DNA from: CAUJIW01 sp963205175
Lineage (GTDB): Bacteria; Pseudomonadota; Alphaproteobacteria; Sphingomonadales; Sphingomonadaceae
NCBI GenBank assembly: GCA_041060555.1
Contig: JBEUDS010000019.1
Length of the DNA: 64,000 bases
Reading direction: 5' to 3' (one strand)
Position 1 is the first letter of the stretch, and every line of letters starts with the position of its first letter. Shown in pieces: positions 1-8,765 of this stretch. A program made the translations under genes and the position numbers. The notes below the pieces were generated by a model, which had not been told where the DNA came from, ran no database searches, and saw only the letters and a program-made list of their open reading frames with translations.

Positions 1-1174
1 TGGTGCCGGCCTCGGTGAGCGGCACCTTGAAGGTGACGACGGCGTAATAGGCGGCCCAGGCGGCGATGCCATAGGCGGCGATGGTGATGGCGGCGCTGGC
101 GATGATGATGGCAACCGTGGTCGGCGTCTTCCAGATCAGCTGAAAGCTTGGCTGGTCGCGCAGCCGCAGCGACTGGATCCACGAGAACACGCCATAGGCG
201 CCAATGGCCATGGCGGTCCATTGCACGGTGTGGGCGGTGACGCGCAGCCCGCCAAGCTCCCACAGCACCCGCTGGCGTGCCTCCGGCACCAAGCCGTTGG
301 TCAGCGCCGTCAGGCCCGCGGCCAGCGCCACCACCACGGCCAGCGCCAGCAGGTTGCGCCCCCATTCGCCGCCGGCGGCCTTGAGGCGGGCCAGATGCCA
401 GAAGGTCAGCGGCGGGATGATCGCGGTCATTTCCAGCCATGCCTTGGCGAACGGGCGCGGCTCGCGTGGCTGCGCCAGGCCGTCGGCCAGTCCGCGCACC
501 GGCTCGCGCAGGGTGGCGACCAGCAGCGCCAGCAGGATGCCGGGGATGCCGACGGCGAAGAAGGCCACCTGCCAGCCCTTCAGCCCCCACGGCGTGCTGC
601 CGTCGGCATAGGCGGTCGCCCAGGCATCGACGATGGCGCCGCCGATCACCAGTGAAAGACCGCCGCCGATATGGACGCCGCTGGAATAGAGCGCCAGCGC
701 GGTGGCGCGCTTCTCGCGCGGGAAATAGTCCGACAGCAGGGAGAAGGCGGCCGGGCTGGCGCTGGCCTCACCGATGCCGACGCCGACCCGCGCGGTGGCG
801 AGCTGGGCGAAATTGCCGGCCAGGCCGGAGACGGTGGTGAAGGCCGACCAGGCGGCAAGCCCGATCGCCATCATCCGGGTGCGCACCCAGGTGTCAGCCA
901 GCCGGCCCAGTGGCACGCCGAACAGCGCGTAGAACATGGCGAACACGGTGCCGTAGAGCAGGCCAAGCTCGGTGTCCGTGAGGCCGAGATCACGCTTGAG
1001 ATCGGCGGCGAGGATGGTGATGATCTGGCGGTCGATGAAGTTCAGCGTATAGACGACGATCAGAACCCCCAGCACGTACCAGGCGTAGGCGCCGCCCACC
1101 GTGTGGCCGGGTTGATCCTGTGTCGCACCCGCGACCTCTCCGCGCGCCTCCGGCGCGTCATCCGAACGATTCAT
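1..1174 (-). CDS. MFS transporter, spinster-like (3' end outside window)
   Basis: Inner-membrane permease of the major facilitator superfamily; substrate unknown. I read it directly from the minus strand: it begins MNRSDDAPEA with an ATG at 1174 preceded by a GGAGAGG ribosome site, and 391 codons are present before the window edge cuts off the C-terminus. The first membrane segment carries NFIDRQ, typical of spinster-like MFS proteins, and the loop after helix 2 holds a motif-A-like GRLADTWVRTR. Alternating hydrophobic segments continue to the edge. Many relatives in proteobacteria sit in catabolic gene sets, but no such partner is visible here. It is divergent from the phosphatase gene that follows. 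Family assignment is firm; substrate is not inferable. Confidence 0.85.
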   Translation of the reverse strand, partial: MNRSDDAPEARGEVAGATQDQPGHTVGGAYAWYVLGVLIVVYTLNFIDRQIITILAADLKRDLGLTDTELGLLYGTVFAMFYALFGVPLGRLADTWVRTRMMAIGLAAWSAFTTVSGLAGNFAQLATARVGVGIGEASASPAAFSLLSDYFPREKRATALALYSSGVHIGGGLSLVIGGAIVDAWATAYADGSTPWGLKGWQVAFFAVGIPGILLALLVATLREPVRGLADGLAQPREPRPFAKAWLEMTAIIPPLTFWHLARLKAAGGEWGRNLLALAVVVALAAGLTALTNGLVPEARQRVLWELGGLRVTAHTVQWTAMAIGAYGVFSWIQSLRLRDQPSFQLIWKTPTTVAIIIASAAITIAAYGIAAWAAYYAVVTFKVPLTEAGT

Positions 1175-1342
1175 GCACCTCTCCCCATGCGGCGTTAAAT
1201 CACCGGCTTTAAAACAGGGGTAGCCGCTGCTAGGTGCCGTGGCAACAGCAGTGGCCCCATTTCCGGCTTGCCCCCCCCGTCGTCGTGCAGGCATGCATGA
1301 CCGGAAGCCGGCGCGGGCCGGTCGTTTCCGGAAAGGTGCTTC

Positions 1343-1828
1343 ATGTCGTCGGTGTTGTTTGTCTGCCTGGGCAATATCTGTCGGTCACCGCTGGCCGAGG
1401 GCGTGTTCCGCCAGCTCGCCGGCGCGGCCGGCCTCGACCTGCTGATCGATTCCGCCGGTACCGGCGACTGGCACATCGGCCACGCGCCCGACCCGCGCTC
1501 GCAGGCGGTGGCCGCCCGCCACGGCGTCGACATCTCCGGCCTGCGCGCCCGCCAGCTCACCGCCGACGATTTCAGCCGCTTTGCCCACATCATCGTCATG
1601 GACGACAGCAACCGCGAGAACATACGCGCCTGGGAACCGGAACGCCATGAGGCGCGGGTCAACCTGTTGCTCGATTTCGTGCCCGGCCGGGCCGGTGAGG
1701 CGGTGCCCGACCCCTATTATGGCGGCCCCGAGGATTTCGAGGAGACATACCGGCTGGTGCGCGCCGGTGCGGAAGGGCTGCTGCGGGCGATCGTCGGCGG
1801 CGGTGTCGCTGCTGGACAGGCTGAATGA
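1343..1828 (+). CDS. Low molecular weight protein-tyrosine phosphatase
   Basis: A 161-residue cytoplasmic phosphatase that removes phosphate from tyrosine residues (or small aryl phosphates). The N-terminus holds the P-loop CLGNICRS at residues 8-15 (C-X5-R-S, nucleophile Cys8), with a second Cys13 inside the loop as in the family. The general-acid motif DPYYGG lies near residue 127. Length matches the family. The ATG at 1343 follows a GAAAGGTG ribosome site by a normal distance. It stands alone between the MFS permease and the ilvC terminator. In bacteria such enzymes often act on exopolysaccharide tyrosine kinases, but no kinase or wzc-like gene is adjacent, so the substrate is open. Confidence 0.93.
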   Translation: MSSVLFVCLGNICRSPLAEGVFRQLAGAAGLDLLIDSAGTGDWHIGHAPDPRSQAVAARHGVDISGLRARQLTADDFSRFAHIIVMDDSNRENIRAWEPERHEARVNLLLDFVPGRAGEAVPDPYYGGPEDFEETYRLVRAGAEGLLRAIVGGGVAAGQAE

Positions 1829-1935
1829 TGGTCCGCGCCGTGTCTGACGTGCCACCGCCAGCCCGGCGTTCCGGGCGATCATCGATCGCGACGGCGTGCC
1901 GGTCGGCTGACAGCGCGTCCGGTCCCAAACGACAA

Positions 1936-1962
1936 CGGGCGCCGTCGATGCGACGGCGCCCG
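1936..1962. terminator. Bidirectional hairpin between phosphatase gene and ilvC
   Basis: A perfect 12-bp stem (CGGGCGCCGTCG with its complement) closed by a 3-nt loop lies between two convergent genes. Neither side has a strong T-tract, so it may only slow or stabilise transcripts, but its position fits a shared transcription end for the phosphatase gene (+) and the ilv operon (-). Confidence 0.6.
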
Positions 1963-1988
1963 CGATCCGTACCCTGGTGGGGGAAGGC

Positions 1989-3008
1989 TTAGTTCTTTTC
2001 CTTGTCAACCAGCTTGTTGGCGCCGATCCAGGGCATCATGGCGCGCAGCTTGGCGCCGGTTTCCTCGATCGGGTGGCGCTGCGCGGCGATGCGCGAGGCC
2101 TTGAGTTCCGGCTGGCCGGCGCGGTTGTCGAGGATGAAGTCCTTGACGAAGCGGCCCGACTGGATGTCGGCCAGAACGCGCTTCATTTCCTTCTTCGTTT
2201 CCTCGGTGATGATGCGCGGGCCGGTTTTGATGTCGCCATATTCGGCGGTGTTCGAGATCGAATAGCGCATGTTGGCGATGCCGCCTTCATACATCAGGTC
2301 GACGATCAGCTTCAGTTCATGCAGGCACTCGAAATAGGCCATTTCCGGCGCGTAGCCGGCCTCGACCAGGGTTTCGAAACCGGCCTGGACCAGCGCGGTG
2401 GCGCCGCCGCACAGCACGGCCTGCTCGCCGAACAGATCGGTTTCGCATTCCTCGCGGAAGTTGGTTTCGATGATGCCCGAACGGCCGCCGCCCACGCCCG
2501 AGGCATAGGACAGGGCGATGTCGTGGGCATTGCCGGTGGCGTCCTGCGCCACGGCGATCAGGCAGGGCACGCCGCCGCCACGCTGGTATTCGGAACGGAC
2601 GGTGTGGCCCGGCCCCTTGGGCGCGATCATGATGACGTCGATGTCCTTGGGCGCTTCGATCAGGCCGAAATGGATGTTCAGGCCGTGGGCGAAGGCCAGC
2701 GCCGCGCCGGGGCGCAGATTGCCCTTGATGTCGTCATTGTAGATCGCCGCCTGATGCTCGTCGGGGGCCAGGATCATCAGCACATCGGCCCAGGCGGCGG
2801 CATCGGCGTTGCTCATGACCTTGAAGCCCGCACCTTCGGCCTTCCTGGCGCTGGCCGAACCCGGACGCAGGGCGATGGCGACCTCGGCCACGCCGCTGTC
2901 GCGCAGGTTCTGGGCATGGGCGTGGCCCTGGCTGCCATAGCCGAGAATGGCGACCTTCTTGGTCTTGATCAGGTTCACATCGGCATCGCGATCGTAATAG
3001 ACGCGCAT
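1989..3008 (-). CDS. ilvC: Ketol-acid reductoisomerase (class I)
   Basis: NADPH- and Mg-dependent enzyme of valine, leucine and isoleucine synthesis, converting acetolactate or acetohydroxybutyrate to the dihydroxy acid. The 339-residue length is that of the short class I form. The Rossmann motif GYGSQGHA sits at residues 23-30. The C-terminal knotted helical domain includes the acidic metal-binding stretch around ECLHELK and the ending motif IEETGAKLR. It lies 42 nt downstream of ilvH and closes the ilvI-ilvH-ilvC operon. Start is the ATG at 3008, after an AGAGGA-type site. Confidence 0.98.
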   Translation of the reverse strand: MRVYYDRDADVNLIKTKKVAILGYGSQGHAHAQNLRDSGVAEVAIALRPGSASARKAEGAGFKVMSNADAAAWADVLMILAPDEHQAAIYNDDIKGNLRPGAALAFAHGLNIHFGLIEAPKDIDVIMIAPKGPGHTVRSEYQRGGGVPCLIAVAQDATGNAHDIALSYASGVGGGRSGIIETNFREECETDLFGEQAVLCGGATALVQAGFETLVEAGYAPEMAYFECLHELKLIVDLMYEGGIANMRYSISNTAEYGDIKTGPRIITEETKKEMKRVLADIQSGRFVKDFILDNRAGQPELKASRIAAQRHPIEETGAKLRAMMPWIGANKLVDKEKN

Positions 3009-3050
3009 GGTGTTCAGTCCTCTTCTCTAACCTGGAAAATCGAAACGCTC

Positions 3051-3578
3051 TTAAAGGCCGCTGGCGCCGCGTGCAATCGCGACAATGCCGGTGCGGACCA
3101 CCTCGATCAGGCCCAGCTCCCGCATCAGATCGATGAAGGTATCGACCTTCTCGCTGGAGCCAGTGACCTCGAAGACAAAGCTGCTGGTGGTGGCGTCCAC
3201 CACCCGGGCGCGATAGATGTCGGCCAGCCGCAGCGCCTCGACCCGCTTGTCGCCGGCGCCGGCGACCTTGACCAGCGCCATCTCGCGCTCGACGTGCGGC
3301 CCCTGCACCGTGAGGTCGGCGACCGAATGGACCGGCACCAGCCGCTCCAGCTGGGCCTTGATCTGCTCGATCACCGCCGGGGTGCCGGAGGTGACGATGG
3401 TGATGCGGCTGATGCCGCGATCATGGGTGACTTCCGCCACCGTCAGGCTGTCGATGTTGTAGCCGCGGCTGGAGAACAGGCCGATGACACGGGCGAGCAC
3501 GCCGGCCTCGTTGTCGACGAGGATGGACAGCGTGTGCCGCTCGATTCCGGTGATGGTGAGGGTGTGGGCTTTGGACAT
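3051..3578 (-). CDS. ilvH: Acetolactate synthase small (regulatory) subunit
   Basis: Regulatory subunit that binds the catalytic IlvI subunit and mediates valine feedback. The 175 residues contain an N-terminal ACT domain (residues about 14-90) with the effector-site stretch NEAGVLARVIGLFSSRGYNI, and a C-terminal ALS_ss domain ending in the conserved LIEVVRTGIVAIARG segment. It follows ilvI after a 92-nt gap that holds a strong hairpin, and precedes ilvC. The order I-H-C is the usual alphaproteobacterial one. Confidence 0.97.
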   Translation of the reverse strand: MSKAHTLTITGIERHTLSILVDNEAGVLARVIGLFSSRGYNIDSLTVAEVTHDRGISRITIVTSGTPAVIEQIKAQLERLVPVHSVADLTVQGPHVEREMALVKVAGAGDKRVEALRLADIYRARVVDATTSSFVFEVTGSSEKVDTFIDLMRELGLIEVVRTGIVAIARGASGL

Positions 3579-3638
3579 GGTCGATTACCGTTCGCAAGGT
3601 CCTGTCGGGTCCGGCGGGCCGGGCACGAGGCTGGGAGA

Positions 3639-3662
3639 GCCCCGTCCGCGCAGGGACGGGGC
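3639..3662 (-). terminator. Intercistronic hairpin between ilvI and ilvH
   Basis: A 9-bp stem (GCCCCGTCC with its complement GGACGGGGC) with a 6-nt loop starts about 9 nt after the ilvI stop codon on the transcribed strand. There is no T-run, so it is more likely a processing or stability element, or a leaky terminator, than a full stop between two subunits of one enzyme. Confidence 0.4.
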
Positions 3663-3670
3663 GGTCGATG

Positions 3671-5422
3671 TCAGACGAGGGCCTGGGCTGCCTCCGAAAG
3701 CGCACCCACCACCTGCTCGGGGCCGAGCAGCATCTCGTTGTGGGCGGCACCCGAGGGCACCATCGGGAAGCAGTTTTCCAGCTTGGCGACGCGGCAGTCC
3801 ACCATCACCGGGCCGGGGGTCTCGATCATCGTCTTGATGCCGGCGTCCAGCTCGCTGATGTCGTTGATGCGCAGGCCGGTCCAGCCATAGGCCTCGGCCA
3901 GCTTGACGAAATCGGGCAGCGCTTCCGAGTAGCTGTGGGCATAGCGGCCCTCATAGGTCAGGTCCTGCCACTGGCGGACCATGCCCATATACTCGTTGTT
4001 GAGGATGAACACCTTGACCGGCAGCTCGAACTGCTTGGCGGTGGACATCTCCTGGATGTTCATCAGGATCGAGGCCTCGCCGGCGATGTCGATCACCAGC
4101 GCGTTGGGGTTGCCCAGCTGGGCGCCGATCGCCGCCGGCAGGCCATAGCCCATGGTGCCGAGCCCGCCCGACGTCAGCCACTTGTTGGGCTTGTCGAAGC
4201 CGAAATACTGGGCCGCCCACATCTGGTGCTGGCCGACCTCGGTGGTGATGATCGGCTCGCGCGCCTTGGTCGCCTCGAACAGGCGGACGATGGCGTGCTG
4301 CGGCAGGATCTCGCTGCCCTCCTGGCGGAAGGCCAGGCACTGGCGGGCGCGCCACTGGTTGATCTGGCCCCACCAGTCGTCGAGCTTGCGGGCGGTCAGC
4401 CCCTTCGACTTCCAGATCCGGATCATGTCTTCCATCACCCGGCCGACGTCGCCGACGATGCCGATATCGACCATGATGTTCTTGTTGATCGACGAGCGGT
4501 CGATGTCGACGTGGATCTTCTTGGCGTTGGGCGCGAAGGCGTCGGTGCGGCCGGTGACCCGGTCATCGAAGCGCGCGCCCAGGCAGACCATGACATCGCT
4601 GTCGTGCATGGCGAGGTTGGCCTCGTAGGTGCCGTGCATGCCCAGCATGCCAAGGAACGCCGGCGAGGTGGCGGGGAAGCCGCCCAGGCCCATCAGCGTC
4701 GAGGTCACCGGGAAGCCGGTGACGCGCTGCAGCTCGCGCAGCAGCTGGGCGGCCTGCGGGCCGGAATTGATGATGCCGCCGCCGGTATAGAGGATCGGCT
4801 TCCGGGCGTTGGCCATCAGCTCGATCGCCGCCTCGATGTCGGCCAGCTCGCCCTTGATGGTCGGCCGGTAGGTCTTGTGCTCGATCTTCGCCGGCTTGCG
4901 ATAGGTCGCCCGGGCGATCTGGATGTCCTTGGGGATGTCGACCACCACGGGGCCGGGCCGGCCGTTGGTGGCGATGTAGAACGCCTCGTGGATGACATCG
5001 CCCAGCCGGTCGACGTCCTTCACCAGGTAGTTGTGCTTCGAGCAGTGGCGGGTGATGCCCACCGTGTCGCATTCCTGGAAGGCGTCGTTGCCGATCAGGT
5101 GGGTGGCGACCTGGCCGGTCAGCACGACCATCGGGATCGAATCCATCATCGCGTCGGCGATGCCGGTGACGGCGTTGGTGGCGCCAGGGCCGGAGGTGAC
5201 GAGAACGACGCCGGGCTTGCCGGTGGCGCGGGCATAGCCTTCCGCCGCATGCGCCGCGCCCTGCTCGTGGCGGACCAGGATGTGGCGGATGCGGTTCTGC
5301 TTGAAGATGGCGTCGTAGATCGGGAGTACCGCGCCGCCGGGGTAGCCGAACACCACCTCCACGCCCAGGTCGATCAGGGCCTGGACGATGATTTCCGCGC
5401 CGGGGATCGGCTCGCCGTACAT
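3671..5422 (-). CDS. ilvI: Acetolactate synthase large (catalytic) subunit
   Basis: Thiamine-diphosphate and FAD enzyme making acetolactate from pyruvate, the first common step of branched-chain amino acid synthesis. Domains: ThDP-binding PYR domain (residues about 5-170) with GYPGGAVLPIYDA and the catalytic Glu in RHEQGAAHAAEGYAR; central FAD/Rossmann domain; C-terminal PP domain. The Mg-ThDP motif reads GEAS-N rather than the textbook GDGS, which I note without interpreting. I chose the ATG at 5422 because GAGGAG lies 7 nt upstream; a TTG ten codons earlier has no ribosome site. That gives 583 residues, normal for the family. It lies 55 nt after miaA on the same strand. Confidence 0.97.
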   Translation of the reverse strand: MYGEPIPGAEIIVQALIDLGVEVVFGYPGGAVLPIYDAIFKQNRIRHILVRHEQGAAHAAEGYARATGKPGVVLVTSGPGATNAVTGIADAMMDSIPMVVLTGQVATHLIGNDAFQECDTVGITRHCSKHNYLVKDVDRLGDVIHEAFYIATNGRPGPVVVDIPKDIQIARATYRKPAKIEHKTYRPTIKGELADIEAAIELMANARKPILYTGGGIINSGPQAAQLLRELQRVTGFPVTSTLMGLGGFPATSPAFLGMLGMHGTYEANLAMHDSDVMVCLGARFDDRVTGRTDAFAPNAKKIHVDIDRSSINKNIMVDIGIVGDVGRVMEDMIRIWKSKGLTARKLDDWWGQINQWRARQCLAFRQEGSEILPQHAIVRLFEATKAREPIITTEVGQHQMWAAQYFGFDKPNKWLTSGGLGTMGYGLPAAIGAQLGNPNALVIDIAGEASILMNIQEMSTAKQFELPVKVFILNNEYMGMVRQWQDLTYEGRYAHSYSEALPDFVKLAEAYGWTGLRINDISELDAGIKTMIETPGPVMVDCRVAKLENCFPMVPSGAAHNEMLLGPEQVVGALSEAAQALV

Positions 5423-5477
5423 GATGGACTCCTCGACTGTGTCGCACTGCAAAAGGAGTGGCAGGGGTAGGGTGTGT

Positions 5478-6437
5478 TTATTTCAAAGTCAAGCCCATTG
5501 ATTGTAATTTAATTATAAATTCTCTTATCTGATCGTCATTATCGTGCAACGTGACGGCCGCCCAGTCGCCGAACTGGTTGCGCAGCCAGGTATACTGGCG
5601 CTTGGCGTAGCGCCGGGTTTCCCGCGCCGCCGCATCGATGGCGGCGTCCTTTGACAGCTGGCCGGCCTGCCAGGCGGCCAGTTCGCGCACCCCCACGGCC
5701 TTCATCACCGGCCGGTCGGCGGGCAGGTTGCGGGCGATGAGCGCGGCCACCTCGTCGGCGGCGCCGGCCTCGATCATCTGGGCAAAGCGGCGGTCGCAGC
5801 GGGCGTACAGCCAGTCGCGCGCCGGCAGCAGGATGATGCGGCCAACCGGGCCGAGGCCGGGCTTGCCCGCCAGCCCGCCCTGGGGCTCGGCCTGCCAGTC
5901 GCTCAGCGGCCGGCCGGTGGCCAGCACCACCTCCAGCGCGCGGGAGATGCGCTGGCGGTCGCGCGGCATCAGTCGGGCGCTGCACGCCGGGTCGAGCCGG
6001 GCCAGCTCGGCGTGCAGGGCCTCGGGGCCGAGCGCCGCCATGCGGGTGCGTACGTCGGCGCGCACCGCCTCGGGGATGTCGGGCACGGCCACGATGCCGT
6101 CCATCAGCGTGCGCAGATAAAGCCCGGTGCCGCCAATGACGATCGGCAGTCGTGCCGCGGCCCAGGCGGCCTCGATCTCCCGGCGTGCCGCCTCGGCCCA
6201 CCAGGCGGCGGAGCTGATGTCGTTGCCGTCGAGCACGCCATAGAGGCGGTGCGGCGCGCGTGCTTCCTCCTCGGGCGAGGGGCGGGCGGAGAGCACCCGC
6301 AGGTCGGCGTAGAGTTGCAGCGCGTCGGCGTTGATGATGACGCCGTCCGACCGCTCGGCGAGATGGAGCGCAAGCGCGGACTTGCCGCTGGCCGTCGGTC
6401 CGGCAATAAGCACCAGCGGTTTGAGAGGAGTCGTCAT
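5478..6437 (-). CDS. miaA: tRNA dimethylallyltransferase
   Basis: Adds an isopentenyl group to A37 of tRNAs that read codons starting with U. The 319 residues carry the P-loop GPTASGKSAL near residue 12, the substrate motif INADALQLYADL (family: DSxQxY), GGTGLYLRTLMDG for dimethylallyl diphosphate binding, and the C-terminal RRYAKRQYTWLRNQ. The frame is open further upstream, but that part is low-complexity shadow of serB, so the ATG at 6437 (or the one two codons earlier at 6443) is the true start. No clear ribosome site precedes it. Its start codon overlaps that of the divergent serB by two bases. Confidence 0.95.
   Translation of the reverse strand: MTTPLKPLVLIAGPTASGKSALALHLAERSDGVIINADALQLYADLRVLSARPSPEEEARAPHRLYGVLDGNDISSAAWWAEAARREIEAAWAAARLPIVIGGTGLYLRTLMDGIVAVPDIPEAVRADVRTRMAALGPEALHAELARLDPACSARLMPRDRQRISRALEVVLATGRPLSDWQAEPQGGLAGKPGLGPVGRIILLPARDWLYARCDRRFAQMIEAGAADEVAALIARNLPADRPVMKAVGVRELAAWQAGQLSKDAAIDAAARETRRYAKRQYTWLRNQFGDWAAVTLHDNDDQIREFIIKLQSMGLTLK
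5489..5545 (-). promoter_or_regulatory. AT-rich promoter-like tract before ilvI
   Basis: The last 50 or so bases of miaA are strikingly AT-rich for this genome and contain TATAAT on the minus strand (about 5512-5517), followed by about 90 nt to the ilvI start. No good -35 box is present at 17 nt. It may be a promoter for ilvIHC separate from miaA; this is a guess from composition. Confidence 0.3.
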
Positions 6438-7341
6438 GTCCATGCTGGTTGCCACGCTCGTTGCCCCCTGGGAAGGCCCGATGCTCGAAATGGCGCAGCT
6501 GCGCGCCGGCGAGGCGGCGCTGGCGGCCGCCGGTGCCCGGGATGTCGCGTCGGACTGGCTGGAGCCGGGCCGCGCCGCCGACATCCGGTTCAACGGCCTG
6601 GAACAGCCGGTGGCGCGCGCGGCGGTCGAGGGCGCGCTGGGGGCGGCGCTGGTGGATGTCATCGTCCAGCCGGAGGCGCATCGTCGCCGGCGGATGCTGG
6701 TGGCCGACATGGACTCCACCATGATCACCATCGAGTGCATCGACGAGCTGGCGGACTATGCCGGGGTCAAGGCGCATGTCGCCCAGGTGACCGAGGCGGC
6801 GATGCGCGGCGAACTCGACTTCGAACAGGCGCTCGACGGCCGGGTGGCGCTGCTCAAGGGACTGCCGGAATCGGTGCTGCAACTGTGCTACGACGAGCGC
6901 GTGCGCTTCACGCCCGGCGGCAAGGCGCTGATCGGCACCATGAACGCCCATGGCGCCCTGACCGTCCTGGTTTCCGGCGGCTTCACTTTTTTTGTCGACC
7001 GGGTGGCCGCGACGCTCGGCTTCCGGCTGGCCAGGGCCAATGTGCTGGCGATCGCCGACGGCGCGCTCACCGGCATCGTGCATCGGCCGATCGTCACCGC
7101 CGAGGTCAAGCGGCGCACGTTGCTCGACGAGGCGGTGTCGCGCGGCATCGCGCCGGCCGACTGCCTGTCGGTGGGCGATGGCGCCAACGACATCCCGATG
7201 ATCGAGGCGGCGGGGCTGGGCGTTGCCTTCCACGCCAAGCCGAAGACCCAGGCGGCGGCCAATGCCGCCATCCGCCACGGCGACCTGTCGGCGCTGCTGT
7301 TCGCGCAGGGCTACCGGCGCGCGGACTGGGTGGAAGGCTGA
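6436..7341 (+). CDS. serB: Phosphoserine phosphatase
   Basis: HAD-superfamily enzyme for the last step of serine synthesis. A roughly 80-residue N-terminal ACT-like region precedes the catalytic domain. HAD motif I is DMDSTMI (about residue 93), motif II is the serine in LVSGGFTFF, and motif III is VGDGANDIPM. The 301-residue length fits the family. The ATG at 6436 has GAGAGGAG six nt upstream, which fixes the start even though the frame is open further upstream. Divergent serB/miaA is a common alphaproteobacterial arrangement, but here the two starts overlap, so each promoter must lie inside the neighbour. Confidence 0.96.
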   Translation: MSMLVATLVAPWEGPMLEMAQLRAGEAALAAAGARDVASDWLEPGRAADIRFNGLEQPVARAAVEGALGAALVDVIVQPEAHRRRRMLVADMDSTMITIECIDELADYAGVKAHVAQVTEAAMRGELDFEQALDGRVALLKGLPESVLQLCYDERVRFTPGGKALIGTMNAHGALTVLVSGGFTFFVDRVAATLGFRLARANVLAIADGALTGIVHRPIVTAEVKRRTLLDEAVSRGIAPADCLSVGDGANDIPMIEAAGLGVAFHAKPKTQAAANAAIRHGDLSALLFAQGYRRADWVEG

Positions 7342-7357
7342 GGTTCGCGTCCGGCGG

Positions 7358-8380
7358 TTACCAGCCGGCGTGCTTGTCCTTCTTGGCGGCGAGAATGCGA
7401 CGGTAGGAAAGCAGGCCCTTGCGGATGAGCTGGGCGCGACGGCTCCACAGCTCGGCTTCCTTGAGTACGATGCCCACCAGATGGGCCTGGCCCGGCTGGT
7501 TGTAGAGATCAAGCACGATCTTGTCGGCGCCTGCCCAGGCCTTGTCGATCAGGTGAACATAGTCTTCGGAGATATCGTCGTCGACGCGCACGATATAGTT
7601 TGACTGGGTGAGCTGCTGCAGGAACTCGGCGTGGGTGATCGGCATGATCCGGCTTGGCTCGTTGGCGATCCAGTCCCTGAACTCCGGCGCCATCAGTACA
7701 CTGTCGTTGGACATGAAGAACTCGGTGAACAGCGCCAGCCCGTCGGGCTTCATGCTGTCCTCGATGCGCCGCAGCAGATCGAGCTTGTTGGCGACCAGCG
7801 AGATGAAATTGTCGGCCAGCAGGCGATCGTATTTGCGTTCGAACGGCTTCTCCGCCGTCAGGTCGAGCAACGCAAGCGCGGCCTTCTTGGCCATGCCGGC
7901 CATGGTCGAGAGCTGGTTGCCGCCGGCGACCAGCGATGGCGAGCTCTCGTAGCCGGTCACCCAGACGCCGAAATGCTCGGCCAGCGTCCGTGCCGGGCCG
8001 CCGAGGCCGGCGCCCAGATGCATCATGCTCATCTCGGGGCTGAGGGTCAGCAGCTTGGACATCGCCACGACATATTCCGGTCCGCCCGGCCCGCAGAAGC
8101 CACGCCCCCAGATGAGCTGGGCGACATCGATACGGTTCTGATCCCAGGGATCAATGGGTAGTTCGCCTTCCTCGGTGATGTTCGAGGTCTCGCCCTGCAA
8201 TGGCGTTGCCACGATCTCGGTGGTCTCGACCGGCTTGGGCGCGCGTTCCGGCGCCGGGGCGCTGGTCTGGCCCAGGTTGGCGCGTCGCGCCAGCTCGTCC
8301 GCGTCATAGCCTTCCCACCACGCCTTCAGGCGGAGCCCGAAGGGGATTTTCTTGGCGGTCTTGGTAGCTGCCTTGGCCAC
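7358..8380 (-). CDS. SAM-dependent class I methyltransferase
   Basis: A 340-residue cytoplasmic protein. Residues 1-85 are a basic, Pro/Ala/Glu-rich extension (KAATKTAKK, then AWWEGYDADELARR). The Rossmann methyltransferase domain starts around residue 100; motif I is MMHLGAGLGGPARTLAEHF followed by the acidic strand end GYESS. It has a long C-terminal helical part ending in AAKKDKHAGW. Start is a GTG at 8380. It follows the PilZ gene by 22 nt, so the two are probably cotranscribed. The methyl acceptor is unknown; similarity to small-molecule (amine or phospholipid) methyltransferases is only a general impression. A c-di-GMP link through PilZ is inference. Confidence 0.75.
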   Translation of the reverse strand: MAKAATKTAKKIPFGLRLKAWWEGYDADELARRANLGQTSAPAPERAPKPVETTEIVATPLQGETSNITEEGELPIDPWDQNRIDVAQLIWGRGFCGPGGPEYVVAMSKLLTLSPEMSMMHLGAGLGGPARTLAEHFGVWVTGYESSPSLVAGGNQLSTMAGMAKKAALALLDLTAEKPFERKYDRLLADNFISLVANKLDLLRRIEDSMKPDGLALFTEFFMSNDSVLMAPEFRDWIANEPSRIMPITHAEFLQQLTQSNYIVRVDDDISEDYVHLIDKAWAGADKIVLDLYNQPGQAHLVGIVLKEAELWSRRAQLIRKGLLSYRRILAAKKDKHAGW

Positions 8381-8402
8381 GGCTCAACTCATTCCCCGGT
8401 CA

Positions 8403-8765
8403 TCAGTGGTGACGGACGGCTGGCGTGCCATGACCGGCCGTCATGTCGGCCGCGATGACACGCAGGGCAAATGTTACGGCGGGCTCGCCCAGGATGAAGG
8501 CCAGCGCCAGGCCATTGTCTGCCTGTCGGGCGACAGTGGCGGTCATGGCGCCGGCGGTCGGGTGATGCAGGGTGAGCACGGTGCCGGCTGGCACCATGGT
8601 TGGCGTTTCCACGAAGGCGCCTGCCGCCGAGATGTCGCACAGGCGCGCGGCCAGATGGCCATCCGGCAGCTCAAGGGCGCAATGGCTCCAAATCCTGTAT
8701 CGGGGTGTCTCCCGGCGTTCGGTCAAGACACCGCTCAATCCCTCCGCCATCCTGTTGTCTCTCAT
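8403..8765 (-). CDS. PilZ domain protein (putative c-di-GMP receptor)
   Basis: A 120-residue single-domain protein. The c-di-GMP motifs of PilZ domains are present: RETPR (RxxxR) near residue 18 and DISAAG (D/NxSxxG) near residue 45. The rest is the expected small beta-barrel. There is no membrane segment or second domain. I take the ATG at 8765; the frame is open one TTG codon further, and an ATG at codon 6 is an alternative. It is followed by a methyltransferase gene 22 nt downstream. Upstream at 8814-8820 is a GGTTAAC element like those near the SPOR/ParA cassette. Confidence 0.82.
   Translation of the reverse strand: MRDNRMAEGLSGVLTERRETPRYRIWSHCALELPDGHLAARLCDISAAGAFVETPTMVPAGTVLTLHHPTAGAMTATVARQADNGLALAFILGEPAVTFALRVIAADMTAGHGTPAVRHH

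Noticed and set aside
1977..5470. Long plus-strand open frames (about 600 codons each) across the ilv operon
   Set aside because: They are exactly antisense to ilvC, ilvH and ilvI, have His/Arg/Ala-rich translations with no domains, and arise from high GC content.
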